Origin: Hoylesella enoeca JCM 12259 | GTDB taxonomy: Bacteria > Bacteroidota > Bacteroidia > Bacteroidales > Bacteroidaceae | Direction of reading: 5' to 3' | DNA: 64,000 nt | Assembly: GCF_000613405.1 (NCBI RefSeq) | Contig: NZ_BAIX01000006.1 | Coordinates: forward strand, 1 to 64,000 | In this document: positions 29,078 to 38,781 of the stretch, piece after piece | How the letters are laid out: each line of letters begins with the position of its first letter | How positions within the stretch are numbered: position 1 is the first letter of the stretch | Program-made: the position numbers and the translations under genes | Notes under the pieces: model-generated | What the model saw: only the letters and a program-made list of their open reading frames with translations | Told to the model about the DNA's origin: nothing | Database searches by the model: none

Positions 29078-31569
29078 TTACAATTTCTGTTTCCTTTTTT
29101 TCCAATCAACGAATACGCCGACTAAGATTACAAGAATAAGTATAGCATATGAAATATAAGCTATGGTCTCTGTCTTCTTGATGGAAGCAGGGAAAAACTG
29201 CAATGTCACTTGGTGCCGTCCGGGCTGGATGTGCATGGCTCGAAGCACGTAATTGACGCGTCCTAATTCTGCGGGTTGTCCGTCGACAGTGGCTTCCCAT
29301 CCTGGGTAATAAATCTCTGAAAAGACTAATATGCCTCCTTTATCTGATGTTACATCGTAAGACAGTCGATTGGGTGCATACGACTTGATCTTTACCATTG
29401 ATACGTTATCTTGCTGGATGGTCTCACCTAATTGCGACTTAAATTTCACGTCGGCTACGGCTGCATGACGAAGATTGATCTTTCGTAGGGCATCAAGTTC
29501 TTCATTTGCATTATTTACATACGAAATACGATCTACAAACCATGCATTCCCATAGGTATAAGGATTCTGCAATGGTGCCGTTTGTCCTTCTTGCAGCGGC
29601 AGGATGATGTATTTCGTATTGAGCATGTTGAGTACGGGATAAATGGAATCACCGTTTACACGGGTCATGTCGCCCTGTGCCTTGACAATTGCAGGCATCA
29701 TTTGTTGCATTTCAGGCATGATGTAGGCTTCGATCAACTCCTGGTAACGCCTCAATTTAGCGGCATGATAACCACCGATGCTCTTGTGATAATAAGAAGT
29801 TTCGTTTTCATTAAACGTGTTTGAAGCCAAATTTAATACTCGATAGTCAAGATTTTTGTCCTGCAAGATCTGCTTATCAGTAGCGGTCATCGGTTGTGGC
29901 ATGTCACGGGCACTGCGCTCTACGAACATATCATCATTTAAGTAACGCTTGTCTACTTGCCACATATCGATCAAACAGAGCACGATCAAAGCGCTGATCA
30001 GCCATGGGGCACGAAGTCGACGGGCTTTGAATAGCAGTAGACAAAGGGTTCCGAGCGTAACAATCCAAAATGAGCGCCAACAATCGGCGGTAAAGATGGC
30101 TTCGCGCATTTGCTTAAGATTGATCAACATGGGGTTGAGATACGCTGCGGGAATGCTTTTCATCGCTTCCATTTCAGACGAAGACACATAATCTGAAAAG
30201 AATAACGATGGCGCCAAAGCAAATAACAAAGCCACGCCTCCGGTGAAAGCATAACTAATATAGATGTACTTGACTTGACAAGTAAGCACTTCGGGGTGAT
30301 CGATCAACTTTTTAAGCGCCATCATAGCAAGTAGTGGGATGGTAAACTCGGCAATGACAAGAATCGAAGACACTGTCCGGAATTTAGAATACATCGGTAC
30401 ATAATCGATGAAAAAGTCGGTAAATGGCATCAGATTGCGCCCCCACGAAAGCAAAATCGACAATACAGTAGCAGCCAACAATGCCCACTTCATCGGTCCT
30501 TTAACAATGAATAGTCCTAAGACGAACAGCATCAATACGAATGCTCCGACATAAACGGGACCCGACGTTCCCGGCTGTTCGCCCCAGTATTGTCCCAGCT
30601 GCTGATAGATCTGCATATATTGTTGATCGGCTTGCGCCATTGCTTTTGGATTCTGAGATAATGGAACAGAAGCTCCCCCTTTGACATTCGGGACAAGCAA
30701 AGTCCAGGTTTCGCCAATGCCATAACTCCATTGCGTGATATAATCACGATCCAGTCCACTATTGGTTTGGTTAGTTGCATTTTGTTTTACCAACTCACTT
30801 TTGCCGCGCATTGATTCCTGACTATATTGCCATGTGTGATACAGATTACTGAAATTGATACATATTCCGATGGCTGCAGCTGCGATGCACACTGATGTGG
30901 CTTTAATAAAACGGGCTAATTGTTTCTCTCGCACGGCCTGCACCAAAAAAGCGATGATCATCAGCGCGATGACAAAGAGATAGTAATAAGTCATCTGTAC
31001 GTGGTTGGCCTTGACTTCGAAGGCCGCAAAGATCGCCGTAACAATGAAGCCCCACAGATACTTCCCTCTATAAGTAAGCACGACACCTGCAATCATAGGT
31101 GGAAGATACGCTAATGCCATGACTTTCCACAAGTGTCCAGCAGCAATAATAATAAGGAAATAACTGGAAAAGGCCCACATGATGGCGCCTAAAACGGATA
31201 GAAGTTCACGAAAATCGAAAGCTCGAAGCAGAATATAGAAACCAAGCAAATAAGCAAATAAAAACCAAACATTATCCGGAAGCCATAAATGGTAGGCATT
31301 CATCACAGTTGTCAATGTGTCGGTGCTGCTATAAGATGGAGCAGTCTGATAGGTCGGCATGCCGCTGAATGTAGAATTACTCCATCGTGTTCGTTCACCT
31401 GTCTGCTCATAATATTCGGTTGCTTCACGCCCAGCGCCTCGTCCGGCAGAGCTATCATGCGATAGAGGATTCGCCCGTCAATGTCTGCTGGCATAAAATA
31501 GACAAAGGAGATGACCGCAAACATCACCACCGCAAGAATGTCATAAAGATGCTTTTTCACTATTTCCAT
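29078..31569 (-). pseudogene. YfhO-family membrane protein, frameshifted near its start
   Basis: Large polytopic protein related to YfhO, a GT-C-type membrane enzyme implicated in glycosylation of envelope polymers. The N-terminus begins MEIVKKHLYDILAVVMFAVI at 31,569, runs to DGRILYR, then leaves the frame at about 31,459. The rest continues one frame over (HDSSAGRGAGREATEYYEQ, then SGMPTYQTA) to 29,078, with about a dozen hydrophobic segments and a periplasmic C-terminal domain. One C restored beside 31,459 gives about 830 residues. The gene precedes fkp, which suggests shared work in surface glycan assembly. Confidence 0.78.
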
Positions 31570-31650
31570 AACGCAACTAACATTTAATTTTAGTGCTACA
31601 AAGATACTGTAAATCAATCGAATTCAACAATTAATCAGAATAAATATTGT

Positions 31651-31658
31651 AATTTTGT
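31651..31658 (+). promoter_or_regulatory. -7 box of mtnN
   Basis: TAATTTTG, 22 bp before the ATG at 31,681. It overlaps the longer in-frame start at 31,657, which argues for the ATG at 31,681. Confidence 0.55.
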
Positions 31659-31680
31659 GCGCGGATTAAGTATAAAACAA

Positions 31681-32370
31681 ATGAAAATCGGTATTATCGT
31701 TGCGATGGACAAAGAGTTTAAGCAACTGAAAACATTACTCAGTGCATGTCGCACGGAGCGTCTCCATCATAAGGATTTCATCTTAGGTGAAATTGGTAAT
31801 CACGCCGTTGTGATGCAGCAATGTGGCATCGGGAAAGTTAATTCCGCTATCGGCGCCGTGGAAATGATCGACAACTTCCACCCCGATCTCATCATTTCAA
31901 CCGGTGTTGCAGGCGGAGTTGACACGTCGCTGAATGTGACCGAAGTGGTAGTTGGTACGGAGTGTGTTTACCATGATGCCTATTGCGGTAGCGAATGTAT
32001 CTACGGGCAAATTCTCGGAATGCCCGCCACGTTTCCTGCTCCCAGCCAGTTGATCGAGCAAGCATTGGCTATTAACGGACCGGATGTGCCTCGGATACAT
32101 AGCGGACAGATTGTCAGCGGTGAATGGTTTGTAGATTCCCGCGAGAAGATGCAGACCATATTGGATCGTTTTCCACACGCAATGGCCGTCGATATGGAGA
32201 GTTGCTCCATCGCGCAGACTTGTTTTATATACCAGACTCCATTCATTTCGTTTCGTATCATCAGCGATGTACCGCTCAAAGATCATCAAGCTGCTCAATA
32301 TTTTGACTTTTGGAATCGATTGGCCGAAGGCTCCTTCCAAGTCACGAAGAAGTTCCTTTTAAACTTATAA
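31681..32370 (+). CDS. mtnN: 5'-methylthioadenosine / S-adenosylhomocysteine nucleosidase
   Basis: 229-residue Pfs-type nucleosidase that cleaves adenine from SAH and MTA. Features are MKIGIIVAMDKEFKQL with the catalytic Glu region, QCGIGKVNSAIGAVEMI, STGVAGGVD, and the substrate-binding AVDMESCSIAQTC followed by FRIISDVPLKDH with the catalytic Asp. Its product S-ribosylhomocysteine is the substrate of LuxS, encoded 100 bp downstream on the same strand. Confidence 0.94.
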   Translation: MKIGIIVAMDKEFKQLKTLLSACRTERLHHKDFILGEIGNHAVVMQQCGIGKVNSAIGAVEMIDNFHPDLIISTGVAGGVDTSLNVTEVVVGTECVYHDAYCGSECIYGQILGMPATFPAPSQLIEQALAINGPDVPRIHSGQIVSGEWFVDSREKMQTILDRFPHAMAVDMESCSIAQTCFIYQTPFISFRIISDVPLKDHQAAQYFDFWNRLAEGSFQVTKKFLLNL

Positions 32371-32470
32371 GCTCAAAAGCTCAGAATTTCGCAAACTAAA
32401 AAACGCTGAAATTTATAAACTCTAATAATTCATCAACTAAAAACTCATCAACTCATCAACCCAAATTATT

Positions 32471-32950
32471 ATGCAAAAGATTCCCAGTTTCACCATTGAT
32501 CATAACCGTTTGAAACGCGGCATATATGTGAGTCGTCAAGACGCAGCAGGTAATGAGACCATCACGACATTCGACATACGAATGAAGGAACCCAATCGCG
32601 AGCCGGTTTTACATCCCGGTGCTATCCACACCATTGAGCATCTCGCTGCAACTTATCTGCGCAATGATCCCGAATGGAAAGATCGCATCATCTATTGGGG
32701 TCCGATGGGATGTCTCACGGGCAATTACTTGGTGATGCGCGGCGATCTGCAATCGTCTGATATCGTCGATCTGATGCGGCGAACTTTTCGTTTCGTAGCT
32801 GAGTTTGACGGTGAAATCCCGGGTACTGCTCCCCGCGATTGCGGCAATTATCTGCTCCACGATCTCCCGATGGCGCGTTGGGAATCTCGCAAATTTCTGA
32901 CAGAAGTGCTCGAACACATTGCTGAGGAGAACCTAAATTACCCGCAATAA
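32471..32950 (+). CDS. luxS: S-ribosylhomocysteine lyase (AI-2 synthesis)
   Basis: 159-residue, full-length LuxS that splits S-ribosylhomocysteine into homocysteine and the AI-2 precursor DPD. The metal site is HTIEHLAATYLR (H-x-x-E-H), and the second part GPMGCLTGNYLVM contains the catalytic cysteine; the third metal ligand is in a later Asp-Cys-Gly-Asn segment (PRDCGNYLLHD). With mtnN upstream it completes the activated methyl cycle. The gap between the two has several ACTCATCAA-like copies but no terminator. Confidence 0.96.
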   Translation: MQKIPSFTIDHNRLKRGIYVSRQDAAGNETITTFDIRMKEPNREPVLHPGAIHTIEHLAATYLRNDPEWKDRIIYWGPMGCLTGNYLVMRGDLQSSDIVDLMRRTFRFVAEFDGEIPGTAPRDCGNYLLHDLPMARWESRKFLTEVLEHIAEENLNYPQ

Positions 32951-32962
32951 AATCCTCATTAG

Positions 32963-33013
32963 CTTTCATTGGCAATGAGAGATCCACCCTAAAACTTTCG
33001 TTGCCAATGAAAG
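32963..33013 (+). terminator. Probable terminator after luxS
   Basis: CTTTCATTGGCAA (32,963-32,975) and TTGCCAATGAAAG (33,001-33,013) form a perfect 13-bp stem with a 25-nt loop, followed by TTCTTCT. Confidence 0.6.
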
Positions 33014-33265
33014 TTCTTCTATTCAATTCCTCAACAAACCGTTATTTGTGATGTAATTAACCATTAATCTCCATTTGATTAACCGTTGCTTGGCGTGCCG
33101 TTAACGGTTAATCGCAATGTGCATTGATCCGTTTGCTATTCATCAATATACAAGCCACTCCGAGATCGCCATAAAATCCAGGCTGGGAATCCTATTGTTG
33201 AAAATGTTTTCTATCTTTGCATCGACAAAACCATATCAAAGCATGAATGTAGATTTACCGATCGT
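33014..33265. other. Intergenic region with dispersed repeats and promoter
   Basis: Holds two to three degenerate repeat copies (TTGATTAACCGTTGC and GCCGTTAACGGTTAATCGC, about 33,076-33,116) and a -7 box TATCTTTG at 33,212-33,219 for the small lipoprotein gene. No gene was recognised. Confidence 0.55.
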
Positions 33266-33472
33266 ATGAGAAAAATATTGTTTTTGGTTTTGGCCGTCAT
33301 ACTTTCGGCCGCAATCTCCACGGCTTGTCGTTTCGCTCCGAAAGAAGAAACGGGCGACACGGTGGCGGCCAGTGTGTTCGAGCCTCACGATCCGGTGCCG
33401 GTCAAGACGGTGCCGGAAACGGATTCCGCAGCGGTGAAAGACAGTGTCAAAGTCGATTCGTTAAGGTCGTGA
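33266..33472 (+). CDS. Small lipoprotein, 68 residues
   Basis: Predicted short lipoprotein. Residues 1-20 form a signal peptide with lipobox ISTAC. The mature part is about 48 residues, rich in P, V, D, E and K, with no visible fold; it may be a tethered, disordered periplasmic peptide. Its end overlaps the convergent mutY end by 12 bp. No family was recognised. A promoter -7 box at 33,212-33,219 supports expression. Confidence 0.6.
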   Translation: MRKILFLVLAVILSAAISTACRFAPKEETGDTVAASVFEPHDPVPVKTVPETDSAAVKDSVKVDSLRS

Positions 33473-34576
33473 TTCTAATAAAATTTCGATGAGGCGAGGC
33501 ACAGCATAACGATCGATGTCATGCTCATCAATCCAGATATAGTCCTCGGGAAGCGTTGGCTCTGCGTCGGTTTCAAGGAGATAAAAGTCGGCCAAGAGAA
33601 TACGATGCGTCAAAACGTGTTTGACTTGACGGCGAAGCAAACGACAACGACTCTCAACATCCTCGAAAGGGAGAAGTTTTTCGTCGGACAGAAAATCGTT
33701 GTCGAGCATGTGTTCGATCTTTGAAGGCAGAAGCTTTGAATCCTTTTCGTCGGCAGTTTCCACATCTTCTGCGAGATAAGGCTCCCACAATCCTTGCCAA
33801 ATATCCCCCGCGCCGCGTCGGTGAAAAGCCGTTTTCCCTTTGCATTTAATATACACATAAGTGAGGTGTCGGGTCTTGATTTTAGTCGTTTTCAGTTTAA
33901 CGGGCAACTCATTCACCCGCCCCGTGCGAAAAGCCGTGCACGACTCGATGAGCGGACAATCCACACATGTTTTGAAAGAGAGCTGTTCTCCGCCTTTGGC
34001 CACACCCGGAGCAACCACGCATTGCAATGCTCCGAAATCCATCATAGCCTGATTGAAAGCCGACGGAGCATCTTTCGGAAGCAGCGATTGAGCCAATGCG
34101 GCAAACTCCTTTTTGCCTTCCGTGGAATTGATGGGCGTCTCGATGCCGAAGTATCTGGACAAAACGCGATAGACATTGCCGTCGACCACTGCTACGGGCA
34201 GACCGAAAGCAATCGACGCAATGGCTGCAGCCGTGTAATCGCCCACGCCTTTCAGTTGTTTGATCTCTTCAAAAGTATCGGGAAATCGACCCCAAGCGAC
34301 AATCTGCTTGGCAGCCGTATGCAGGTTGCGTGCACGACTATAATAGCCCAATCCCTGCCAAAGTCGTAACACTTCATCCTCTGATGTCGCTGCCAAATCA
34401 TTCACACTGGGGAACCGTTTCATAAAACGCACCCAATAATCACGACCTTGCGCGATGCGCGTTTGCTGCAAAATCACCTCGCTTAACCAAATGGCATAAG
34501 GATCGGAAGTGTCTCGCCACGGCAAATCGCGACCGTTTCGGGTAAACCAGTCGAGTAAAACGGCAGAGAAATTCAT
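33461..34576 (-). CDS. mutY: A/G-specific adenine glycosylase
   Basis: About 371-residue base-excision repair enzyme that removes adenine opposite 8-oxoguanine. The helix-hairpin-helix region is LKGVGDYTAAAIASIAFG with the catalytic Asp in VAVVDGNVYRVLSR. The early segment WLSEVILQQTRIAQG carries the catalytic Glu. The iron-sulfur cysteines lie in CVDCPLIESC and just upstream. The C-terminal NUDIX-like domain checks 8-oxoG. ATG at 34,576 is used; a GTG sits one codon before. It follows the MscS-type gene by 6 bp. Confidence 0.94.
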   Translation of the reverse strand: MNFSAVLLDWFTRNGRDLPWRDTSDPYAIWLSEVILQQTRIAQGRDYWVRFMKRFPSVNDLAATSEDEVLRLWQGLGYYSRARNLHTAAKQIVAWGRFPDTFEEIKQLKGVGDYTAAAIASIAFGLPVAVVDGNVYRVLSRYFGIETPINSTEGKKEFAALAQSLLPKDAPSAFNQAMMDFGALQCVVAPGVAKGGEQLSFKTCVDCPLIESCTAFRTGRVNELPVKLKTTKIKTRHLTYVYIKCKGKTAFHRRGAGDIWQGLWEPYLAEDVETADEKDSKLLPSKIEHMLDNDFLSDEKLLPFEDVESRCRLLRRQVKHVLTHRILLADFYLLETDAEPTLPEDYIWIDEHDIDRYAVPRLIEILLESRP

Positions 34577-34582
34577 CACGGT

Positions 34583-35764
34583 TTACTGCTCGGGATATTG
34601 CTCGTAAATCTTCAATCCGAACAGAGCGGCCGTGACATAAACGCGTTCTATGATCGTGGCCAACTGATGTTCATAATTGATCCACTCGCGATCGCGCAGG
34701 AAAAAATAGAATTCCAAGGGCAAGCCGCACTGTGTTGCTTCCATCTCCCGCACCATGATTGTCAGTTTCTCGTTCACTTCTTTGCGTGCAGCGAGATGCT
34801 TTTCAAAATATTTCCGAAACAATCCGATGTTGGCATCTTCGCCTTCCATCTCCTCGGCCGACAGATAACCGCCTTGCAACAAACGGTTGCGCAGCTCATC
34901 ATCAACCGCTTTCACACTTCGGAAATCAAAATAGACAACTCGCTTTACACGTCGACCGCCACTCTGTTGCATCCCTTTCCAGTTCTGAAACGATCCGTTC
35001 ACCAACGTCATCGGTGACACCGTGACAATCGTGTTATCAAAATTGCGCACCTTGACCGTTGTCAGACTGATGTCTTCCACAACTCCGTCGGCAGTCGTCG
35101 AAGGCACAGTGATCCAATCACCTTTCTTGACCATCTCATTGCTTGTGAGTCGAATACCGGCCACCAACCCCTCGATCGTATCCTTGAACACCAACATCAG
35201 CACAGCCGAAGTGGCTCCCAAACCGGCCAAAAGAGACATCGGGTTCTTGCCAAAAACGATCCCCACGGTCACGATAACGGCAATAAAGATCACCACAATC
35301 TTCAAAACACCGCAAAATGTCTTGATATATTGCCGGACGGACGAGCTGTGCGAAGTCTCCAATTGGGTAAAAGCACTGATGAAAACCGTGATCAGTCGCA
35401 CCATCATGATCGTGATATAAACAGCCGTGAGACGTTCCAATACCTCACGAACGAAATGGAACTGATAAAACACCATCGGCAAAAATTGCCATATCACGAG
35501 TGCCGGCACAATGCGACAAGCCGTGAGCAACACACGGTCATTCAGCAGAATGTCGTCCCACACTGCCGTGGTCCGCGCCGTCACCTTATGAATCATCGGC
35601 ACAATAATGCGCTTACACAGCAAGCCGCTCAACCAAGCCAGCAACAACGTGACAATAACCAGCGCCACATGACGCACCACAGGCACAGCCGGCCCTGCCA
35701 CTCCGCACAGCCGTATCAGCGCTTCCACATACTCTTTTATGATTTCCATTACACTATTTTGCAT
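34583..35764 (-). CDS. MscS-family mechanosensitive ion channel (YbdG-like)
   Basis: 393-residue inner-membrane channel that opens under membrane tension during hypo-osmotic shock. Four to five membrane helices occupy residues 20-200. The pore-lining helix and following beta domain are clear (SLLAGLGATSAVLMLVFKDT, then IEGLVAGIRL and GDWITVPS ... VEDISLTTVKVRNFDNTIV). Size and the extended C-terminal domain match the miniconductance YbdG group. A -7 box at 35,776-35,783 puts the transcript start only a few bases before the ATG at 35,764. Confidence 0.9.
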   Translation of the reverse strand: MQNSVMEIIKEYVEALIRLCGVAGPAVPVVRHVALVIVTLLLAWLSGLLCKRIIVPMIHKVTARTTAVWDDILLNDRVLLTACRIVPALVIWQFLPMVFYQFHFVREVLERLTAVYITIMMVRLITVFISAFTQLETSHSSSVRQYIKTFCGVLKIVVIFIAVIVTVGIVFGKNPMSLLAGLGATSAVLMLVFKDTIEGLVAGIRLTSNEMVKKGDWITVPSTTADGVVEDISLTTVKVRNFDNTIVTVSPMTLVNGSFQNWKGMQQSGGRRVKRVVYFDFRSVKAVDDELRNRLLQGGYLSAEEMEGEDANIGLFRKYFEKHLAARKEVNEKLTIMVREMEATQCGLPLEFYFFLRDREWINYEHQLATIIERVYVTAALFGLKIYEQYPEQ

Positions 35765-35775
35765 ATAAAACGCTA

Positions 35776-35783
35776 CAAAATTA
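35776..35783 (-). promoter_or_regulatory. -7 box of mscS-mutY
   Basis: Complement reads TAATTTTG, 11 bp before the ATG, so the mRNA leader is very short. Confidence 0.6.
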
Positions 35784-35807
35784 CTGTTTTTTTTCGAAAT
35801 GCAAGAA

Positions 35808-35844
35808 GGGTGAAAAGAAGCTCTCCCCAGCTATCTTTTCACCC
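35808..35844 (-). terminator. Terminator of DUF6261 gene 2
   Basis: GGGTGAAAAGA (35,808-35,818) and TCTTTTCACCC (35,834-35,844) form a perfect stem, followed by a CTTCTT tract on the complement. The stem matches the one behind the HU-like gene. Confidence 0.75.
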
Positions 35845-35873
35845 TTTCCCGGTTTAATTCACTTTTCTCCTTT

Positions 35874-36794
35874 TCACTCTTTCACTTCTTTCAGCTCGTC
35901 CTTTTCGCGCAGAACCCACAGCGTCCGTTTCGGATCAGTGCTATACGCCAACTCATAGGACTTCTTCTTGCCCGAACCTTGTGTTTTTCCGGTGAACTGT
36001 AAGACCAAGGGAGCGATGTCGTTGGCTTCTTCAAACTTGCGGATGAGGGGATCGAGTTCTTTGCGGAGCGCCTCGAGCTGTTTCTCAGCGTGTGCCTTGT
36101 TCGTAGCCGCCCGACCAGCCAACAGTGTCCGACGATTGTCCACCAGGTTGTTGTATTGCGTGATGAGTGCGGTGATTGGGGCCGACGGCTCCAATTCGTC
36201 GAGGGCGTCGATGCGGCGCAGCACGGCGTTGAGCGCTTTGTCGGTGGCGGCGCGCAGCGGTTTGATATCGAACGAGCCGGCGGGCGCGCCCGACTTCACC
36301 CGGGCGTGGAACAGCGTGTCAAATGCTTTGTTGTCGGCATCGAGCAGGTTGATATACACCTGCGCTTGAATCCGCGCCACGTGCCGCAAGAGATCGGCCG
36401 TGCGCAGGTCGGCCACGAGATTTTTGATCAGTCCCGTCTCTTTGTCGTAGTTGCTCGCGGCCACGTCGGGATAGGCCTTCATCACGCGGTCCACGGCTTC
36501 GGCGGCGGCCAACACGGCCTTGTCGGCGCTGTTGAGATGCAGCGCCACGAGCAACCGAAGCGACTGATAGGATTTGTCGCGTTTGCGGTCGGCCTCTTCC
36601 AGCGCTTTGGTATCGGCCCCGGCGCGCGGCTGGTTCAACACCCGATCTTCGTCGGCCACGGCAGCCGTGAGCGGACCCAGCACCGCCGTGAGTTTCTCCA
36701 CTTTCGCCTCGTTGCAGAGCTGCAACACGCGCGACGCAAACTGATAATGCTCCATGTTTTGGAGCAACTGTTTGTGAAGTTGTTTAATTTCCAT
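35874..36794 (-). CDS. DUF6261-family protein 2
   Basis: 306-residue, unbroken member of the same family as the genes at 25,140 and 55,771. It appears almost wholly helical, with many Ala, Leu, Glu and Lys (coiled-coil-like at about 225-265). The conserved start pattern is ILV-rich followed by N-x-x-H-x-x-F (LLQNMEHYQF). The middle motif SNYDKETGLIKNLVADL matches MQLDRETGLLTNFIEDL of gene 1. No signal peptide. It ends cassette 2 and is separated from the lipoprotein gene by a 41-nt palindromic array. Function is unknown. Confidence 0.8.
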   Translation of the reverse strand: MEIKQLHKQLLQNMEHYQFASRVLQLCNEAKVEKLTAVLGPLTAAVADEDRVLNQPRAGADTKALEEADRKRDKSYQSLRLLVALHLNSADKAVLAAAEAVDRVMKAYPDVAASNYDKETGLIKNLVADLRTADLLRHVARIQAQVYINLLDADNKAFDTLFHARVKSGAPAGSFDIKPLRAATDKALNAVLRRIDALDELEPSAPITALITQYNNLVDNRRTLLAGRAATNKAHAEKQLEALRKELDPLIRKFEEANDIAPLVLQFTGKTQGSGKKKSYELAYSTDPKRTLWVLREKDELKEVKE

Positions 36795-36829
36795 AGTTTT
36801 AAAATTGATTAGATTCTAAAATAAGCTAT

Positions 36830-36952
36830 CCCCCCGGGGGGAAGCGTTGTTTTCGCAGATTTTTCGTTTTCCCTCCGGGGGGAAACGCAATTTTTATCGT
36901 TTTCTGATTCTCCCTCCGGGGGGAAACGTCATTTTCCCGTTAGGGGAGCTGT
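36830..36952 (-). repeat. 41-nt palindromic repeat array before DUF6261 gene 2
   Basis: Three copies of a CCCTCCGGGGGGAAACG-type core start at 36,830, 36,871 and 36,912, exactly 41 nt apart. A degenerate part copy (CCCGTTAGGGG) follows. The cores are near-palindromic and GC-rich; the 24 nt between them are only partly conserved. The array fills the space between lipoprotein 2 and the DUF6261 gene. Confidence 0.85.
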
Positions 36953-36981
36953 CGGCCGCAGCCGACGAACCGATCGCGGGA

Positions 36982-38535
36982 TTATTGGGCTTTCAATAGC
37001 GGGAAACCGGCCGCGCGAGGATAGCTATACACGTTCACGTAGTGAGGGTTGAAATTCAGATCGAATGCGGTGTACTTACCTGTCAAGATAGGCGTACTCG
37101 TCCAATAGTAGCCGCGCACACCAATTTCGAATGGCAGCACGCCGGCGCCGTAATATCTACCAAGCGCGGGGAGATAGAAGTAATCATTTGGGTTACTGGG
37201 CTTGCCTTGGGTGACGCTGTAGTTCATATTGGAGATATTTCCAATGCGGTAATCGGTGCCGTTGTAATTGGAGGCTGTAAAGCCCGGTATATTGGCCTTT
37301 TTCTTCAACCATATGCCTCCCTTGTAGAGGTGGCCATATAAGGTCCAGAGCGTTTGATCATCCCAGTGAGGATCGCCTTGCTTGCAATACCAAACGCATT
37401 CATTGACGTTGGGACAATCCTTGGCGCTGCGGCTGGCGGGAGGACAAGGCGTAGAAGTGTCTACTCTGCACCAGCGGGGATCGGTACTCGTTTGAGGATA
37501 ATTGTCCTTGTTGTCAGGTTTCCCCTCGGCATCCAGATGGCCAGCCCAATAGTGTTGGCCTATGGCGGCATCCCACATGTAATAGAGGCCTTGGAAGGGT
37601 TCCTTGATCTGTAAGTTTATTTTTACCTTTTTATTCTTGCCGGCAGCGAAGGCTGCGCTGGGGTAAGTTTTGGTAATGGTGCTGGTAACGTTACTTACTT
37701 GATCATGGAGGGTAAATTCGATGCTGACGTTATTGTAGGTGCCGGGATTCACGACCATTGTGGCGCCATTGGCGGTGTGAGAGAAGGCGCCGGGGATGGA
37801 GAAATCGGGGAGGGTGAGTTCTATGCTGTTTGACGTGCCGGCGGCATTGCTCAACGTGCCATCATCGGCGAGATCAAAGGTGCCGGCGAGCGCATCAGCA
37901 GTGTTGCCGGTGTAGACACGAATCTTCTGAATCACGGCATTGGGTCCCCATGACTGTGTCGTGTAGGGCATAAAGGTAACGTAAGCCGCTTTGTGGTCGA
38001 GGGTGAAGTGGTATTTATTGTCTGACTGCTTTTGAGCCAGGGCTACACCAAAATCGCCGTCTTCGCCAATATGGCTCGCGTCGTTGGGGATAGTTTGACT
38101 TTGTGCAGCCTTGATCTTTACCTTATTGCCATCGGCGTTGCCTTTACCGGTGTAACGAACAGGGTAACTCGAAGCAGTATAAGTTCCGGCGAAAGCAAAG
38201 CTGGCTTTGGCTGCCCGCTTAACACCGGTCGGTATAGCAGGATTAGGCACAAGTAGGTTGCTGATATTGTTCTTGCTGTCTTGTGTTAATGCGGGGGCTA
38301 AGGCGGTGCCGGTATTCACCCAAAGGTGGTCGCCCTCAGTCCAATAGAAATTTAATCCACTGCCGTCATATTCGGCGGTAGTGCGGGTCGAATTGTCTTC
38401 TTCTACGAAGCTGGTGAGGCCTTCGGTGCCCGGCTCTTGTTCATTGTTGTCCTTATTTGCTGTGTCGTCGCTGGCGCAGCCGGCAAAAGTTAATAATCCG
38501 GCGATTGCGAGCAATGATAAAATGTTTGTCTTCAT
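36982..38535 (-). CDS. Fimbrillin-like surface lipoprotein 2 with FISUMP-type C-terminus
   Basis: 517-residue probable outer-surface lipoprotein. Type II signal peptide MKTNILSLLAIAGLLTFAGC, followed by an acidic, N/E/T-rich linker. The middle (about 50-310) resembles Mfa/fimbrillin-like beta-sandwich proteins. The C-terminal part (about 320-517) resembles FISUMP/DUF1566 domains: WDDQTLWTLYGHLYKGGIWL, YFYLPALGRYYGAG, RGYYWTSTP. It is intact and shows how the broken paralogue at 446-2016 should read. Its last 50 residues differ strongly from that paralogue while the frame around them is conserved. It is preceded by a small acidic gene. Confidence 0.8.
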   Translation of the reverse strand: MKTNILSLLAIAGLLTFAGCASDDTANKDNNEQEPGTEGLTSFVEEDNSTRTTAEYDGSGLNFYWTEGDHLWVNTGTALAPALTQDSKNNISNLLVPNPAIPTGVKRAAKASFAFAGTYTASSYPVRYTGKGNADGNKVKIKAAQSQTIPNDASHIGEDGDFGVALAQKQSDNKYHFTLDHKAAYVTFMPYTTQSWGPNAVIQKIRVYTGNTADALAGTFDLADDGTLSNAAGTSNSIELTLPDFSIPGAFSHTANGATMVVNPGTYNNVSIEFTLHDQVSNVTSTITKTYPSAAFAAGKNKKVKINLQIKEPFQGLYYMWDAAIGQHYWAGHLDAEGKPDNKDNYPQTSTDPRWCRVDTSTPCPPASRSAKDCPNVNECVWYCKQGDPHWDDQTLWTLYGHLYKGGIWLKKKANIPGFTASNYNGTDYRIGNISNMNYSVTQGKPSNPNDYFYLPALGRYYGAGVLPFEIGVRGYYWTSTPILTGKYTAFDLNFNPHYVNVYSYPRAAGFPLLKAQ

Positions 38536-38574
38536 CTTGTTTGTTCTTTTTTAATTTTTATACTCTCTTGTTTG

Positions 38575-38781
38575 TTAAATGCTCCATTGTTGTGGAGCGT
38601 CTTCTTCTTCCTCGTCAAACCAACCTTGCTTGGCGCTCAGATCGTCGCCGTCGTCGTCGGCCTTTTTGTGTCCACCGCTGTTGGGGAACGAGGTGTCCAT
38701 TAATTCGCTGTGAGGCTCCAAGCGGATGGCCTCAACTGCGGGCTTGCTGTAAGCCCAACTCTCTAATTGTTTTCTGTTCAT
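38575..38781 (-). CDS. Small acidic protein of lipoprotein cassette 2
   Basis: 68 residues, closely related to the product of 194-415: shared YSKPxxExIRLExHSELMDT and then SFP, and SAKQGWFDEEEED near the C-terminus. The middle part differs, with a K/D-rich insert. No signal peptide. An upstream open extension exists but corresponds to leader sequence that contains a stop in cassette 3. It lies 39 bp before the lipoprotein start. Function is unknown. Confidence 0.65.
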   Translation of the reverse strand: MNRKQLESWAYSKPAVEAIRLEPHSELMDTSFPNSGGHKKADDDGDDLSAKQGWFDEEEEDAPQQWSI

